Shown in pieces: positions 27,769 to 40,834 of a DNA stretch of 64,000 nucleotides. The stretch lies in NCBI RefSeq assembly GCF_003627215.1, contig NZ_CP032677.1, positions 1,741,501-1,805,500 of the forward strand. The letters run 5' to 3'. This stretch comes from Pseudomonas sp. Leaf58. Lineage in GTDB: Bacteria > Pseudomonadota > Gammaproteobacteria > Pseudomonadales > Pseudomonadaceae. Below the pieces are notes generated by a model. The model made no database searches and was not told where the DNA came from. It saw only the letters and a list, made by a program, of their open reading frames with translations. Each line of letters starts with the position of its first letter. Position 1 is the first letter of the stretch. Both the position numbers and the translations under genes were made by a program.

Positions 27769-28953
27769 ATGCAGAAAACCAGTGCAACGCTGCTGATCAT
27801 CGATGACGACGACGTGGTCCGTGCGAGCCTCGCCGCCTATCTTGAAGACAGTGGTTTCAGCGTCCTCCAGGCCGGTAATGGCCAGCAGGGGCTTCAGGTC
27901 TTCGAAGAACACCAGCCCGACCTCGTGATCTGCGATCTGCGCATGCCGCAGATGGGCGGCCTCGAACTGATCCGCCAGGTCAGCGAGCGCGCCCCGCAGT
28001 TGCCGGTGATCGTGGTGTCCGGTGCCGGCGTCATGAGCGATGCGGTAGAAGCGTTGCGCCTGGGCGCCGCCGATTACCTGATCAAGCCGCTGGAAGACCT
28101 GGCCGTCCTCGAACACTCGGTGCGCCGCGCGCTCGACCGCTCGCGCCTGGTGCTGGAAAACCAGCGCTACCGCGACAAGCTCGAAGCCGCCAACCGCGAA
28201 CTGGAGGCCAGCCTGCACCTGTTGCAGGAGGACCAGACCGCCGGTCGCCAAGTACAGATGAACATGCTGCCGGAAAGCCCCTGGGTGGTCGGTGAGTTCG
28301 CCTTCGAGCACCAGATCATCCCGTCACTGTACCTGTCGGGTGATTTTGCCGATTACTTCCGAGTGGACGACCGGCGCATCGCGTTCTACCTCGCCGATGT
28401 CTCCGGGCATGGCGCATCGTCGGCGTTCGTGACCGTGCTGTTGAAGTTCATGACCACGCGGCTGTTGTTTGAATTCAAGCGTGGTAGCAAGATGCGCGAG
28501 TTCAAGCCGTCGCAGGTGCTCAGCCATATCAACCGCGGGCTGATCAACTGCAAGCTGGGCAAGCATGTGACCATGGTCGGCGGGGTGATCGACGAAGACA
28601 CCGGCCTGCTGACCTACGCCGTTGGCGGCCATTTGCCGTTGCCGGTGTTGCACACCCCCGAGCACACTCGCTACCTCGAAGGCCGCGGCTTGCCGGTGGG
28701 GCTGTTCGACGAAGCCACCTACCAAGACCTGGTAGTGGAGCTGCCGCCGCAGTTCAGTCTCAGCCTGATGTCCGATGGCATTCTGGACCTTTTGCCGGGT
28801 GGTACGCTCAAAGATAAAGAAACCGCCTTGCCGGAAATCGTCAGGGCAGCAGGTGGCAGCCTGGATGGGCTGCGTCAACGATTTGGATTGGCTACGCTTG
28901 GGGAGATGCCGGATGATATCGCCCTATTGGTGTTGAGCAGGAACCTTCAATGA
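27769..28953 (+). CDS. Response regulator fused to PP2C/SpoIIE phosphatase (RssB-like)
   Basis: A 394-residue protein. An N-terminal receiver has acidic IDDDD and phospho-Asp56 (LVICDLRMPQMGG). A helical linker (residues 125-165) leads to a PP2C-type SpoIIE phosphatase with metal-binding motifs GDFADYF, ADVSGHGASS, SDGILDL and DDIALLVL. The arrangement matches PA2798/RssB of P. aeruginosa. It would dephosphorylate the STAS partner encoded immediately downstream (4-base overlap). RssB and RssC are linked to sigma-S control in Pseudomonas, but here that is inferred from synteny with mlaA and tal. Confidence 0.85.
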   Translation: MQKTSATLLIIDDDDVVRASLAAYLEDSGFSVLQAGNGQQGLQVFEEHQPDLVICDLRMPQMGGLELIRQVSERAPQLPVIVVSGAGVMSDAVEALRLGAADYLIKPLEDLAVLEHSVRRALDRSRLVLENQRYRDKLEAANRELEASLHLLQEDQTAGRQVQMNMLPESPWVVGEFAFEHQIIPSLYLSGDFADYFRVDDRRIAFYLADVSGHGASSAFVTVLLKFMTTRLLFEFKRGSKMREFKPSQVLSHINRGLINCKLGKHVTMVGGVIDEDTGLLTYAVGGHLPLPVLHTPEHTRYLEGRGLPVGLFDEATYQDLVVELPPQFSLSLMSDGILDLLPGGTLKDKETALPEIVRAAGGSLDGLRQRFGLATLGEMPDDIALLVLSRNLQ

Positions 28954-29432
28954 GTACCGGTAGAATTCAGTTCGCCGAGCAGAGTGGTACCTTCGTACTG
29001 AAATTTGTCGGTGAAGTGCGCCTGACCCTATGTTCGGCGCTGGATGCAACGATCGAGAAGATTTTCACTGCGCTGAACTTCTCGGCGATTGTCATCGACT
29101 TGACCGAAACCGAGAGCATCGACAGCACCACTTTGGGGCTGCTAGCCAAACTGTCGATTCTGTCGCGCCAGAAGGTAGGCTTGCTGCCGACTGTGGTTAC
29201 CACCAACCCGGATATTTCCCGGTTGTTGCAGTCGATGGGCTTCGATCAGGTGTTCAATATTGTTGATCGGCCAATTCCGTGCCCGGAGTGCCTGACCGAC
29301 CTGCCGTCACAGGACCAGAACGAAGAGGTGGTGCGCTCCAAGGTATTGGAGGCGCACAAAATCCTGATGGGCTTGAACGACTCCAACCGTGAAGCCTTCC
29401 ATGACCTGGTCAATGCGCTGGAGCGCACCTGA
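28950..29432 (+). CDS. STAS-domain anti-sigma antagonist (RssC-like)
   Basis: A 160-residue protein. The STAS domain (residues 1-105) has the phosphorylatable serine region in ETESIDSTTLGLL. A C-terminal extension carries the CPEC pair (PIPCPECLTD) and an acidic helix. Its ATG overlaps the stop of the upstream phosphatase gene, so the two should be made in fixed ratio. It probably switches between a free and a serine-phosphorylated form, with the SpoIIE domain as phosphatase. The partner kinase is not in this window. Confidence 0.84.
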   Translation: MSTGRIQFAEQSGTFVLKFVGEVRLTLCSALDATIEKIFTALNFSAIVIDLTETESIDSTTLGLLAKLSILSRQKVGLLPTVVTTNPDISRLLQSMGFDQVFNIVDRPIPCPECLTDLPSQDQNEEVVRSKVLEAHKILMGLNDSNREAFHDLVNALERT

Positions 29433-29441
29433 GCGCTAGCC

Positions 29442-29470
29442 GGGGCTGGCCTTTTCGCGGGCCAGCCCAC
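29442..29470. repeat. REP-like hairpin
   Basis: GGGGCTGGCC and GGGCCAGCCC flank TTTTCGC. This is a partial REP-like palindrome between the convergent STAS gene and the PhoD-like gene and may act as a bidirectional terminator. Confidence 0.55.
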
Positions 29471-29474
29471 CGGG

Positions 29475-31325
29475 CTATTTCTTGCCAACAAACTCGGTCG
29501 CCTCACCCCCTCCCGCATCCAGCTGATATACCCGCGTCGGCCGCCCCTGTTCATCGAAGAACACCTGCCCCAAGCCCGCGCCGTTCCACAAGCGCTCCCC
29601 GGCCTTGCTGTGGCTAGGGGTGCGCGGTACTACCTGCATTTCGCGGCGCTTGGTAAACCAGTTCAGCGGCGAGCGCGGCGCATACAGCCAGCGGTTGAGC
29701 CGGTCGAGCACCTCCAGCAAGCGCCGCGGGAATTCGTTCTTGATCCCGCTGCTGGTTATCTGCCACAAGTGCGGGCTGCGCTGGCGGTGGCGGATCAGCA
29801 CTTCATAGACGAACGAGTAATGCACATCCCCCGATAGCACCACGTAATGCCCCGGTGTGCGCGAGTGGCGGAAAATATTGAGGATGACCTGCGCCGCACC
29901 ACGGTGGGCCATCCAGTTCTCGGCATCCACCAGCAGCGGGTAGCCCAGCCAGCTGAACAGTTTTTGCACGGTCTCGATCAGCTTCATGCCAAAAATCGGC
30001 GCAGGCGATACGATGATCGCCGATGGGTGGTCCAGCAGCGCTTGCTGCAGCTCGCTCAACGCCTCCCAGTCGAGCAGCCCGGACGGCTTGGCCAGGCTGC
30101 TTTCGCTGCGCCAGCGGCGGGTGCGGGTGTCCAACACCCGCAACGGCGGGTTGCTGGGCAGGCTGAACTGCCAGCCCTGAAAACGCAGCAGTTCGCTGAT
30201 AAGCGCATCCTGGGTTTGGCTGTTCAGCCCCTGGCATTGCCGGATCAGTGGCGCGCAACCCTGTGGGTCGTTGCCCCAGGCCTGGCATAGCAGGTAGCCG
30301 AGCAGGGCATTGCCGATGATCCGCCGCGAGAAGGGGTGGCCGTAGGCGGTTTCCTCCCACTGCGCAGAGAGGTTCCAGTCGTCGGTGATGTCGTGATCGT
30401 CGAAGATCATCAGGCAAGGCAGGTGAGCCATTACCCGCGCTACCTGGCCGAGGTTGCTGGCAAACGCCTGGATCAGCGGCAACTCCTGCTGGTAGCGGGC
30501 CTGGCGCGGGGCGGTGAGCCCGCGGGGCATGTCCAGGTTCACCAGCTGCCAAGGCACCGGTGACCATACCAGCAGGTACATCGCCATGACTTCGGCGAAG
30601 GTCACCAGATGGTTGTCGGCGTTGCTGGACGAAAAGATCGGCTTGCGCTTACCGCCAAAAAAGCGCTCGCGCAGGGTGTCGTTGCGCGCCTGCGCCGGTA
30701 GCAGGTCGGCGCGATGGTAGTAACTGGCCGGGTGCTGGTACAGCGCCTGGCTGTCGGCCACCACCGCGCCCTCCAATGGCTCGTCGAACAGGCCTAGGCG
30801 CGCTATCAGGGTGTGGATGGCGCGCAACATCGGGCCGGCGACATCGTCGGCGTACACCTGGTCGCCGGTCATCAGCAGCACGGCGGGGCGCTCTTCGGGT
30901 TTTATGCAGGCCTGCACCAGCCGGTCTGCGCACAGTAGGCCATCGGCGGCGGGGTGATGCGGCTTGCGGCAGGAACCGTGCAGCAGGTGGTCGAGCCGAT
31001 CGCGCAGCACCAGGTTCGGGCGCTGGGCGCCGGGGTAGAGCAGGTGCGGCGCCCAATCGGCGATGCCCTGGCCGTTGATCAGTAGGTCATAGTCGAGTAG
31101 CTGGTTGCTGGGTAGCGCGTGGGCGAAGTGGATGTCTAGCAAGTGGATGAAGGCTCGCTGGCCCACCGCGACTACCTGGCATTCGACCTGTGCTTCACTT
31201 GCCGGGCAGATGAACGCGGGGTGCAGCGGTTGGCTAGCGACCAGCCAGATGGCCAGGCGCTGGGGTTCCAGGCGGCGCAGTACCGGGCCGGCGAGAACGG
31301 AGGGTAAAGGGGTAGAGGAGGTCAT
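29475..31325 (-). CDS. PhoD-like metallophosphoesterase
   Basis: A 616-residue protein of the PhoD/alkaline phosphatase D superfamily. Metal-ligand motifs in order are HGSCRKPHH near residue 115, LLMTGDQVYADD near 150, IFDDHDITDDWN near 305 and VLSGDVHYSF near 508. It has no signal peptide, so it may act in the cytoplasm, unlike secreted PhoD enzymes. The substrate is unknown. It sits upstream of transaldolase on the same strand, separated from it by REPs and a terminator. Confidence 0.8.
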   Translation of the reverse strand: MTSSTPLPSVLAGPVLRRLEPQRLAIWLVASQPLHPAFICPASEAQVECQVVAVGQRAFIHLLDIHFAHALPSNQLLDYDLLINGQGIADWAPHLLYPGAQRPNLVLRDRLDHLLHGSCRKPHHPAADGLLCADRLVQACIKPEERPAVLLMTGDQVYADDVAGPMLRAIHTLIARLGLFDEPLEGAVVADSQALYQHPASYYHRADLLPAQARNDTLRERFFGGKRKPIFSSSNADNHLVTFAEVMAMYLLVWSPVPWQLVNLDMPRGLTAPRQARYQQELPLIQAFASNLGQVARVMAHLPCLMIFDDHDITDDWNLSAQWEETAYGHPFSRRIIGNALLGYLLCQAWGNDPQGCAPLIRQCQGLNSQTQDALISELLRFQGWQFSLPSNPPLRVLDTRTRRWRSESSLAKPSGLLDWEALSELQQALLDHPSAIIVSPAPIFGMKLIETVQKLFSWLGYPLLVDAENWMAHRGAAQVILNIFRHSRTPGHYVVLSGDVHYSFVYEVLIRHRQRSPHLWQITSSGIKNEFPRRLLEVLDRLNRWLYAPRSPLNWFTKRREMQVVPRTPSHSKAGERLWNGAGLGQVFFDEQGRPTRVYQLDAGGGEATEFVGKK

Positions 31326-31346
31326 CGACAGCTCGGGTGGCTATGC

Positions 31347-31404
31347 GGGCCACTTCGCGGGCAAGCCCGCTCCCACAGGTGCGGGCTTGCCCGCGAAGAG
31401 GCCC
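31347..31404. repeat. Inverted REP pair
   Basis: 24-base arms 31347-31370 and 31381-31404 (GGGCCACTTCGCGGGCAAGC core) around TCCCACAGGT, with about 2 mismatches. It lies between the PhoD-like gene and tal. Confidence 0.85.
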
Positions 31405-31434
31405 AGGGAATCAATATGCAGCTAAAACGTGGCC

Positions 31435-31475
31435 TAACAAAACGGGCGGAAAATGCTGAACACTTCCCGCCCGCC
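31435..31475 (-). terminator. Terminator after tal
   Basis: On the minus strand CGGGCGG pairs with CCGCCCG (31467-31473 with 31443-31449) and is followed by TTTTGTT, 20 bases beyond the tal stop. The 17-base loop is long. Confidence 0.65.
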
Positions 31476-31493
31476 AGGCAAACCCGAAATGTA

Positions 31494-32420
31494 TCAGGCC
31501 TTTGCAGCCATCAACTTCTCCAGCTTCTCCTGGTCCCGCGCGAACTGGCGAATACCCTCGGCCAGCTTGTCGGTGCCCATGGCATCTTCGTTCATCGCCC
31601 AGCGGAACTGGCTTTCGGTCAGTTGTTGCTTTGCCTCGCCAGCATTGCCCGGCTTCAGCACTCGCGGCAGGGTGCCTTGGTCATCGCTCAGTTGCTGCAG
31701 CAGCTCGGGGCTGATGGTAAGGCGGTCACAGCCCGCCAGTTGCTCGATCTGGCCGATATTGCGGAAGCTGGCGCCCATGACCACGGTGTCGTAGCCATTG
31801 GCCTTGTAATAGTTGTAGATGCGCGTGACCGACTGCACGCCCGGGTCCTCGGCACCCACGTATTCCTGGCCGGTGCTTTTCTTGTACCAGTCGTAGATAC
31901 GGCCCACGAAGGGCGAAATCAGAAACACCCCGGCATCGGCGCAGGCCTGTGCTTGGGCGAAGGAGAACAGCAGGGTGAGATTGGTTTGGATGCCTTCCTT
32001 TTCCAGCTTCTCGGCGGCGCGGATACCTTCCCAAGTGGAGGCCAGCTTGATCAGTACGCGGTCGCGGCCAACACCGGCTGCCTCGTACAGTTCGCTCAAC
32101 TTGCGGGCCTTTGCCAGTAGGGCGGCTTCGTCGAACGACAGGCGGGCATCCACCTCGGTGGAGATACGCCCCGGGATGACCTTGAGAATGCCCGAGCCCA
32201 CGGCCACTGCGAACTTGTCGCAGGCCAGGTCGACGTCACCCTTGGCATCGGCCTTCACCTGCTTGAGCAGGTCGGCGTAGCCTGGGATGGCGGCGGCCTT
32301 GAGCAGCAGCGACGGGTTGGTGGTGGCATCGACCGGTTTAAGCCGGGTGATAGCGTCCAGGTCCCCGGTGTCGGCGACCACGGTGGTGAACTGCTTGAGT
32401 TGTTCCAGCTTGGAGGTCAT
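31494..32420 (-). CDS. tal: Transaldolase
   Basis: A 308-residue type 1 transaldolase, transferring dihydroxyacetone units between sugar phosphates in the pentose phosphate pathway. The Schiff-base lysine lies in [12 protein letters not shown] near residue 131, and the N-terminal signature [13 protein letters not shown] is at 36-48. ATG 32420 ([11 protein letters not shown]) is chosen by family length. It lies between the PhoD-like gene and dusA, as expected for pseudomonads with mlaA-rssBC nearby. Confidence 0.95.
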   Translation of the reverse strand: MTSKLEQLKQFTTVVADTGDLDAITRLKPVDATTNPSLLLKAAAIPGYADLLKQVKADAKGDVDLACDKFAVAVGSGILKVIPGRISTEVDARLSFDEAALLAKARKLSELYEAAGVGRDRVLIKLASTWEGIRAAEKLEKEGIQTNLTLLFSFAQAQACADAGVFLISPFVGRIYDWYKKSTGQEYVGAEDPGVQSVTRIYNYYKANGYDTVVMGASFRNIGQIEQLAGCDRLTISPELLQQLSDDQGTLPRVLKPGNAGEAKQQLTESQFRWAMNEDAMGTDKLAEGIRQFARDQEKLEKLMAAKA

Positions 32421-32479
32421 GGGCGTGCTCTGTCCTGTGCAATCACTCGACATTACCCGAGCCCCGGCGGCCGCTCAAG

Positions 32480-32512
32480 GGCCTGTAGGCGCGGGCTTGC
32501 CTGTGAAGGGCG
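32480..32512. repeat. REP element (single)
   Basis: GGCCTGTAGGCGCGGGCTTG followed by CCTGTGAAGGGC is a single degenerate REP between tal and dusA. Confidence 0.6.
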
Positions 32513-32577
32513 CTGTGAAAGGTGATAATTCGAGTCTCAAGCCGTCACGAGGTTCCGCACCTGCCGCCCAGGCTGCA

Positions 32578-33588
32578 TCAGCGCCCCTGCAACAACTCCA
32601 CCGCCTGGTCGAACACGGCCAACGGCTCCGCTGCCTTGTGAATATCCGCCGACAGCAACTGGCGGAACCGCCGCGCGCCCTTGAACCCTTGGGCCAGCCC
32701 CAGAATATGCCGGGTAACGTGATGCATCGCCCCGCCACTTGCCATGTGCGCGACGATGTAAGGCCGCAACTGCGCCAGCGCCTCGCTGCGGCTTACCACC
32801 TGCGCCTCACTGGCAAACAGCTGCTGGTCTACCTCGGCCAGCAAATAAGGGTTGTGGTAGGCCTCACGCCCCAGCATCACGCCGTCGAAGGTGTGCAAGT
32901 GCGCCTGGCACTCGGCCAGGGTCTTGATCCCGCCGTTGAGCACGATTTCCAGGTCTGGGAAGTCGGCCTTCAGCTGCGCTGCCACGTCGTAGCGCAGGGG
33001 CGGAATTTCGCGGTTCTCCTTCGGCGACAGCCCTTCCAGGATCGCGATGCGCGCATGCACGGTAAAACTGCGGCAGCCGGCGTCGCGCACCTGGCCGACG
33101 AAGTCGCATAGCTGGGCGTAGCTGTCGCGGCCATTGATACCAATGCGGTGCTTGACCGTCACCGGGGTCGACACTGCATCACGCATGGCCTTCACGCAAT
33201 CGGCCACCAGCGCCGGGTGGGCCATCAGGCAAGCGCCGATCATGTTGTTTTGCACTCGGTCACTCGGGCAGCCGACGTTGAGGTTGACCTCGTCATACCC
33301 GGCTTCTTCTGCCAGGCGCGCGCAGGCTGCCAGGTCGGCCGGCACACTGCCGCCCAACTGCAGGGCCAACGGGTGCTCGGAGGCGTCGTGGCGCAGGAAA
33401 CGCTGGGCGTCGTTGTGCAGCAAGGCGCCGGTGGTGACCATTTCGGTGTAGAGCAGGGTTTGCTTGGAGAGCAGGCGCAGGAAGAACCGGCAGTGGCGGT
33501 CGGTCCAATCCATCATGGGTGCAACGCTGAAGCGGCGTGACGGCTCAGGGCGCGTATTTTCTGGGTTGTAGCCTGATTTTGCGGTCAT
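32578..33588 (-). CDS. dusA: tRNA-dihydrouridine synthase A (5' end at prophage junction)
   Basis: A 336-residue FMN enzyme that reduces uridines in the tRNA D-loop. The motif SVAPMMDWTDRHCR begins near residue 21, the catalytic Cys is in NLNVGCPSDRVQ near 99, and the HARIAILEGLSPKENR stretch is typical of DusA. The first 19 residues and the promoter come from the side next to the integrase, so they may be supplied by the prophage. ATG 33588 is the first plausible start. An ATG further upstream would read through the att region. Confidence 0.9.
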   Translation of the reverse strand: MTAKSGYNPENTRPEPSRRFSVAPMMDWTDRHCRFFLRLLSKQTLLYTEMVTTGALLHNDAQRFLRHDASEHPLALQLGGSVPADLAACARLAEEAGYDEVNLNVGCPSDRVQNNMIGACLMAHPALVADCVKAMRDAVSTPVTVKHRIGINGRDSYAQLCDFVGQVRDAGCRSFTVHARIAILEGLSPKENREIPPLRYDVAAQLKADFPDLEIVLNGGIKTLAECQAHLHTFDGVMLGREAYHNPYLLAEVDQQLFASEAQVVSRSEALAQLRPYIVAHMASGGAMHHVTRHILGLAQGFKGARRFRQLLSADIHKAAEPLAVFDQAVELLQGR

Positions 33589-33689
33589 TTCGTTCAACGT
33601 GTTTTGTACCAATTTTCGGGGTTTTGGGGCATTTTTACCAAGCGCTTGGTACAATGTACCAATCGACAGACGACGTGTACCAATCTCAG
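33589..33689. repeat. Probable attL arm sites
   Basis: Three direct copies of TGTACCAAT occur at about 33605, 33654 and 33676, plus an inverted TACCAAGCGCTTGGTA palindrome at 33636-33651. This clustering between dusA and the integrase start is what integrase arm-binding sites or a directory of operators would look like. The crossover core itself may be within the conserved dusA codons near 33500-33540. Confidence 0.6.
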
Positions 33690-34811
33690 ATGGCAACGAT
33701 CAGAACGCGTAAAAAGGCCGATGGCAGCACTAGCTACCTCGTCCAGATCCGCATTAATCGCGACAAGGTGACAGTCTACCAAGAGAGCCAAACGTTCGCC
33801 CGCAAACAGGCTGCAGTGGCCTGGGCGAAGCGACGGGAAACTGAGTTGTCTGAGCCTGGTGCTATCGAGCGCGCCAACCGGGTAGGGCACACGGTCAAAC
33901 AGATGATCGACCGTTACCTTGTAGAGGCAGAGAAAGCTCGGCCTCTGGGCGAGACCAAGCGACGCACTTTAAACGCCATCAAGAACAGCTACCTGGGTGA
34001 GATGGTCGACTCCGACATCAGCCAGCAGGTGCTGGTGGACTATGCCCTATGGCGTATGAGCCCCGCAGGCGGTGGCATCAAACCGCAGACAGCCGGCAAT
34101 GATCTGGCTCACCTGGGTTCAGTGTTGTCGCTTGCCAGAGCGGCGTGGGAGTACGAGATCAACCCCCAAGCTATGCCCGACGCACGCCTTGTCCTGAAAC
34201 GCCTCGGCTACAACATGAAGAGCCGGGAGCGGGATCGCCGGCCAACGCTTGAAGAACTCGACAAGGTGCTTGAGCATTTCTTCGAGATGCTTGCACGGCG
34301 TCCGACAGTCATTCACATGCCGAAGGTGGTTGCGTTTGCCATCTTTTCCACGCGCCGTATGGACGAGATCGCTCGCATCATGTGGGAGGATCTGGATGAG
34401 CACCGCCAGGCGGTGAAAGTGCGGGACATGAAGAACCCCGGACAGAAGATCGGTAACGATGTGTGGTGCCATCTGCCGGATGAGGCGTGGGCGATTGTGC
34501 AAAGCATGCCGCGTCAGTGCGCTGAGATCTTCCCTTACAACACCGACTCAATCGGCACGGCCTGGTCCAGAGCGTGCAAGATGGTTGGCGTGGAGGACCT
34601 GCATTTTCACGATCTGCGCCATGAAGGTGTGAGCCGGTTGTTCGAAATGGATTGGGATATCCCGAGGGTGTCGAGTGTTTCCGGTCATCGTGACTGGAAC
34701 TCGCTGCGGCGTTACACCCATCTGAGGGGGCGTGGTGATCGATATATGGAGTGGAGTTGGTTAGAGCGGATTATCCAGGCCCCAGTCGCCCTAGGCGCCC
34801 GGGTTGAGTAG
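33690..34811 (+). CDS. int: Prophage tyrosine integrase (dusA-targeting)
   Basis: A 373-residue phage-type tyrosine recombinase. The N-terminal part (MATIRTRKKADGSTSYLVQI) is the arm-binding domain. The catalytic domain has the first Arg in FSTRRMDEIARIMW, HxxR in FHDLRHEGVSR, the third His in VSGHRDW, and the nucleophile Tyr in SLRRYTHL near the end. ATG 33690 gives the common start, though no good ribosome site precedes it. ATG 33657 is an alternative. The integrase reads away from dusA, as in other dusA-specific elements. Confidence 0.93.
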   Translation: MATIRTRKKADGSTSYLVQIRINRDKVTVYQESQTFARKQAAVAWAKRRETELSEPGAIERANRVGHTVKQMIDRYLVEAEKARPLGETKRRTLNAIKNSYLGEMVDSDISQQVLVDYALWRMSPAGGGIKPQTAGNDLAHLGSVLSLARAAWEYEINPQAMPDARLVLKRLGYNMKSRERDRRPTLEELDKVLEHFFEMLARRPTVIHMPKVVAFAIFSTRRMDEIARIMWEDLDEHRQAVKVRDMKNPGQKIGNDVWCHLPDEAWAIVQSMPRQCAEIFPYNTDSIGTAWSRACKMVGVEDLHFHDLRHEGVSRLFEMDWDIPRVSSVSGHRDWNSLRRYTHLRGRGDRYMEWSWLERIIQAPVALGARVE

Positions 34812-35283
34812 TTTGTTGGGGTACACGGAACGGCGGTGATTAGCCCTGCGCGTAGCAGCGCTTTGAGTCGATCCGGCTGGCAGGAGTGGCCGCTTTCGAC
34901 CCACAGCTGCCCTTCGCGACGGGCAGAAATCGGCCAATAGCAGTCATTGCTTACCCGATTGTCGCAGCTCGAAAGATTGCCGGGGCTGAACCCAATGCAA
35001 TTCTGAGCAGCTTGTCCTACCTGGGTGAGATGACGTCCGAGGAATTCGGCAAACCGGATGCCGCGCGCGTCGGCTAGTTCGCGTTACCAATAACGCCGCT
35101 TATGTTCAAAAGGCCCCTACACTTGAAGCCAGTGTGGGGGCTTTTTTGTGGGCCGGTGAAAACCAGCCCCCCCTGCGCTTGTAGACCAACCCCCACAGCG
35201 GTGGTTTTACGCAGTGACCGCTAATTCGATCAGGAAGCGCCTTCCTGGCGTTATCCCTCACCTCAACAATAATGGGTGAAAGA
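34812..35283. other. Intergenic stretch after integrase
   Basis: 472 bases. The first part contains GTGGCCGCTTTCGACCCACA (34886-34905), an inverted relative of TGGGTCGAAAGCGGTCAC near 41017. A clear terminator lies at 35108-35147: stem GCCCCTACACT / AGTGTGGGGGC followed by TTTTTT. A 63-codon frame from GTG 34886 has no family features and uses this repeat as its start, so I leave it out as a gene. Confidence 0.55.
35108..35147 (+). terminator. Rho-independent terminator downstream of integrase
   Basis: The 11-bp stem GCCCCTACACT / AGTGTGGGGGC has one G-U pair. It is followed by a run of six T and preceded by AAAA, which could permit the opposite direction too. Confidence 0.85.
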
Positions 35284-35451
35284 ATGAGCGTCGTATTCTC
35301 GCGCAATGGTGTCAGCATGCCCGATCTGGTCCGCACCAAACTCGCCAATCACCTGGCACGCCTCGGCCGCCCAGCAGATGTGCCTGCCTTTGCACTGGCC
35401 GAAGAGCGCGCAGAAGGTTTTTGGAGGGGGTGGAAGCCGCACATGCGCTAA
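35284..35451 (+). CDS. Small protein of unknown function
   Basis: A 55-residue frame: MSVVFSRNGVSMPDLVRT continues as a basic, amphipathic helix and ends WRGWKPHMR. It is preceded by GGTGAAAG, a plausible ribosome site. Codon use is similar to the neighbours (GC-rich third positions). No known motif. It is the first of three closely packed short frames at 35284-35662, below the usual gene-caller size. Confidence 0.55.
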   Translation: MSVVFSRNGVSMPDLVRTKLANHLARLGRPADVPAFALAEERAEGFWRGWKPHMR

Positions 35452-35528
35452 CCCCCGCTTCGATTGAGGGGTTGTTTATCGCCGTTGAAGACGCCGCCGC
35501 ACGCCGGCGGCGGGATCTGGCGCCATGA
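35430..35528 (+). CDS. Tiny ORF overlapping its neighbours
   Basis: A 32-residue frame from GTG 35430, directly behind a strong GGAGG (35423-35427). It reads VEAAHALTPASIEGLFIAVE and then an Arg-rich end (ARRRRDLAP). It overlaps the 55-residue frame by 22 bases and the next frame by ATGA. The spacing between GGAGG and GTG is short, so initiation is uncertain. Confidence 0.35.
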   Translation: MEAAHALTPASIEGLFIAVEDAAARRRRDLAP

Positions 35529-35662
35529 ATGGTGAAGCGATCCAGTCAGACACCTTGAGCGCTTTGGTCAGCCAGCACGCGATCCGCGAAACGGTGGTGG
35601 GCCGCGTGGCGTGGATAACCACGAACCATAACGGACGTTCAGGCAGATGTGATGCCAAATAA
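35525..35662 (+). CDS. Small protein of unknown function
   Basis: A 45-residue frame beginning MNGEAIQSDTLSALVSQHAI. Its ATG overlaps the stop of the 32-residue frame by ATGA, which suggests coupling. The sequence is weakly similar in style to small Pseudomonas prophage and plasmid proteins with a TLSALVxQHAIRE-type core. No function is known to me. Confidence 0.42.
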   Translation: MNGEAIQSDTLSALVSQHAIRETVVGRVAWITTNHNGRSGRCDAK

Positions 35663-35754
35663 TCGATGGAGTTCGCATTGCCTCTAGGGGGCATTTCAAA
35701 ACCTCAAAAAAATGACCAAAAGCCCTTGGCATTGATTTCACGGCGATGCGTTGA

Positions 35755-36862
35755 TTAGCCATCCTGACCGCGATCAGCAAAACGCACCGCGATAGCCTGG
35801 AATTGCTCATGGTTGGCCAGGAAAACCTCGCAAATATCTGGATCGAAATGCGTAGCACATCCCTGGCGGATTATCTCCAGCGCCTGATCGTGTGACATGC
35901 CTTTCTTGTATACGCGTCGGCTAATCAACGCGTCATAGACATCCGCCAATGCCATGAGCCTGGCGCTGATGGGGATGTCATCGGCACTCAGCCCATCGGG
36001 ATAACCGGTACCGTCCCACTTCTCGTGGTGGCTGTAGGCGATCTCCTTGGCCAGGCGCAGAAATCCCACCGAGGTGCCCAACTGCTCTTCGGCATGCCGG
36101 ATTGCATCGCGTCCCAGTACCGTATGGGTCTTCATCGTCTCGAACTCTTCCGGCGTGAGGCGCCCCGGCTTGAGCAGTATGTCATCGGGTATGCCGATCT
36201 TGCCGATGTCATGCAACGGAGCTGACTTAAACAGCAGGCGGATACTTTCCTCATTGAGAAACTGCTGGAACCTCGGATGTTCGCGAAGCAGCTCGGCCAG
36301 TAGTCTGACGTAGTGCTGAGTTCGTCGAATGTGGTTACCCGTCTCATTGTCGCGGGTTTCGGCCAGCGAGGTCATGGCCTGAATGGTCACATCCTGGATA
36401 GCGATGACCTCGGCGGTGCGGCGCTGGACTTCCTGCTCAAGGTAAGCCTTCTGATCACGCAAAAAGTCGGCGGCCGCCTTGATCTTCAATTGGGTTTCCA
36501 CCCGTGCCAGCACGATGGGTGGGTTGATCGGCTTGGTGATGTAGTCCACGGCGCCCATCTGCAAACCCAGGATCTCGTCTTCCATTGTCGCCATGGCGGT
36601 GATGAAGATGATCGGGATATGAGCGGTGCGCGGATCGCGCTTGAGCTGCTCTGCCACCTCATACCCCGACAGATCAGGCATCATGATGTCGAGCAGAATC
36701 AGATCCGGGCGAGGCTCCTGCACCGCTGCCTTCAGCGCGCGCTCACCGCTGATGGCCACCCGCATGCGGTAGATGTCCTTCAGCAGGCCATTGATCAGCG
36801 TAATGTTCTCCGGCGTATCATCGACAATGAGGATGATCGGGGGAAGTGGGTAGTTTAGCGTT

Positions 36863-36870
<8 letters not shown>
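35755..36870 (-). CDS. HD-GYP response regulator (predicted c-di-GMP phosphodiesterase)
   Basis: A 371-residue protein. Receiver residues 10-130 have acidic VDDTPEN, phospho-Asp61 (LILLDIMMPDLSGY) and Lys113. A coiled linker covers about 135-160. The HD-GYP domain has the HD pair at residues 220-221 (PLHDIGKIG), HHEKWDGTGYP at 281-291 and D310 (LADVYDAL). All catalytic positions appear present, so it should cleave c-di-GMP. Its ATG overlaps the stop of the hybrid kinase gene upstream by 8 bases. It lies inside the prophage but is not a phage function. Confidence 0.9.

Positions 36871-40834
<3,964 letters not shown>

Noticed and set aside
27537..27800. 87-codon minus-strand frame in the mlaA-rssB gap
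   Set aside because: It overlaps the start of the response regulator gene and shows no family features.
34886..35077. 63-codon frame from GTG
   Set aside because: It begins inside a repeated intergenic sequence and has no ribosome site or known relatives.
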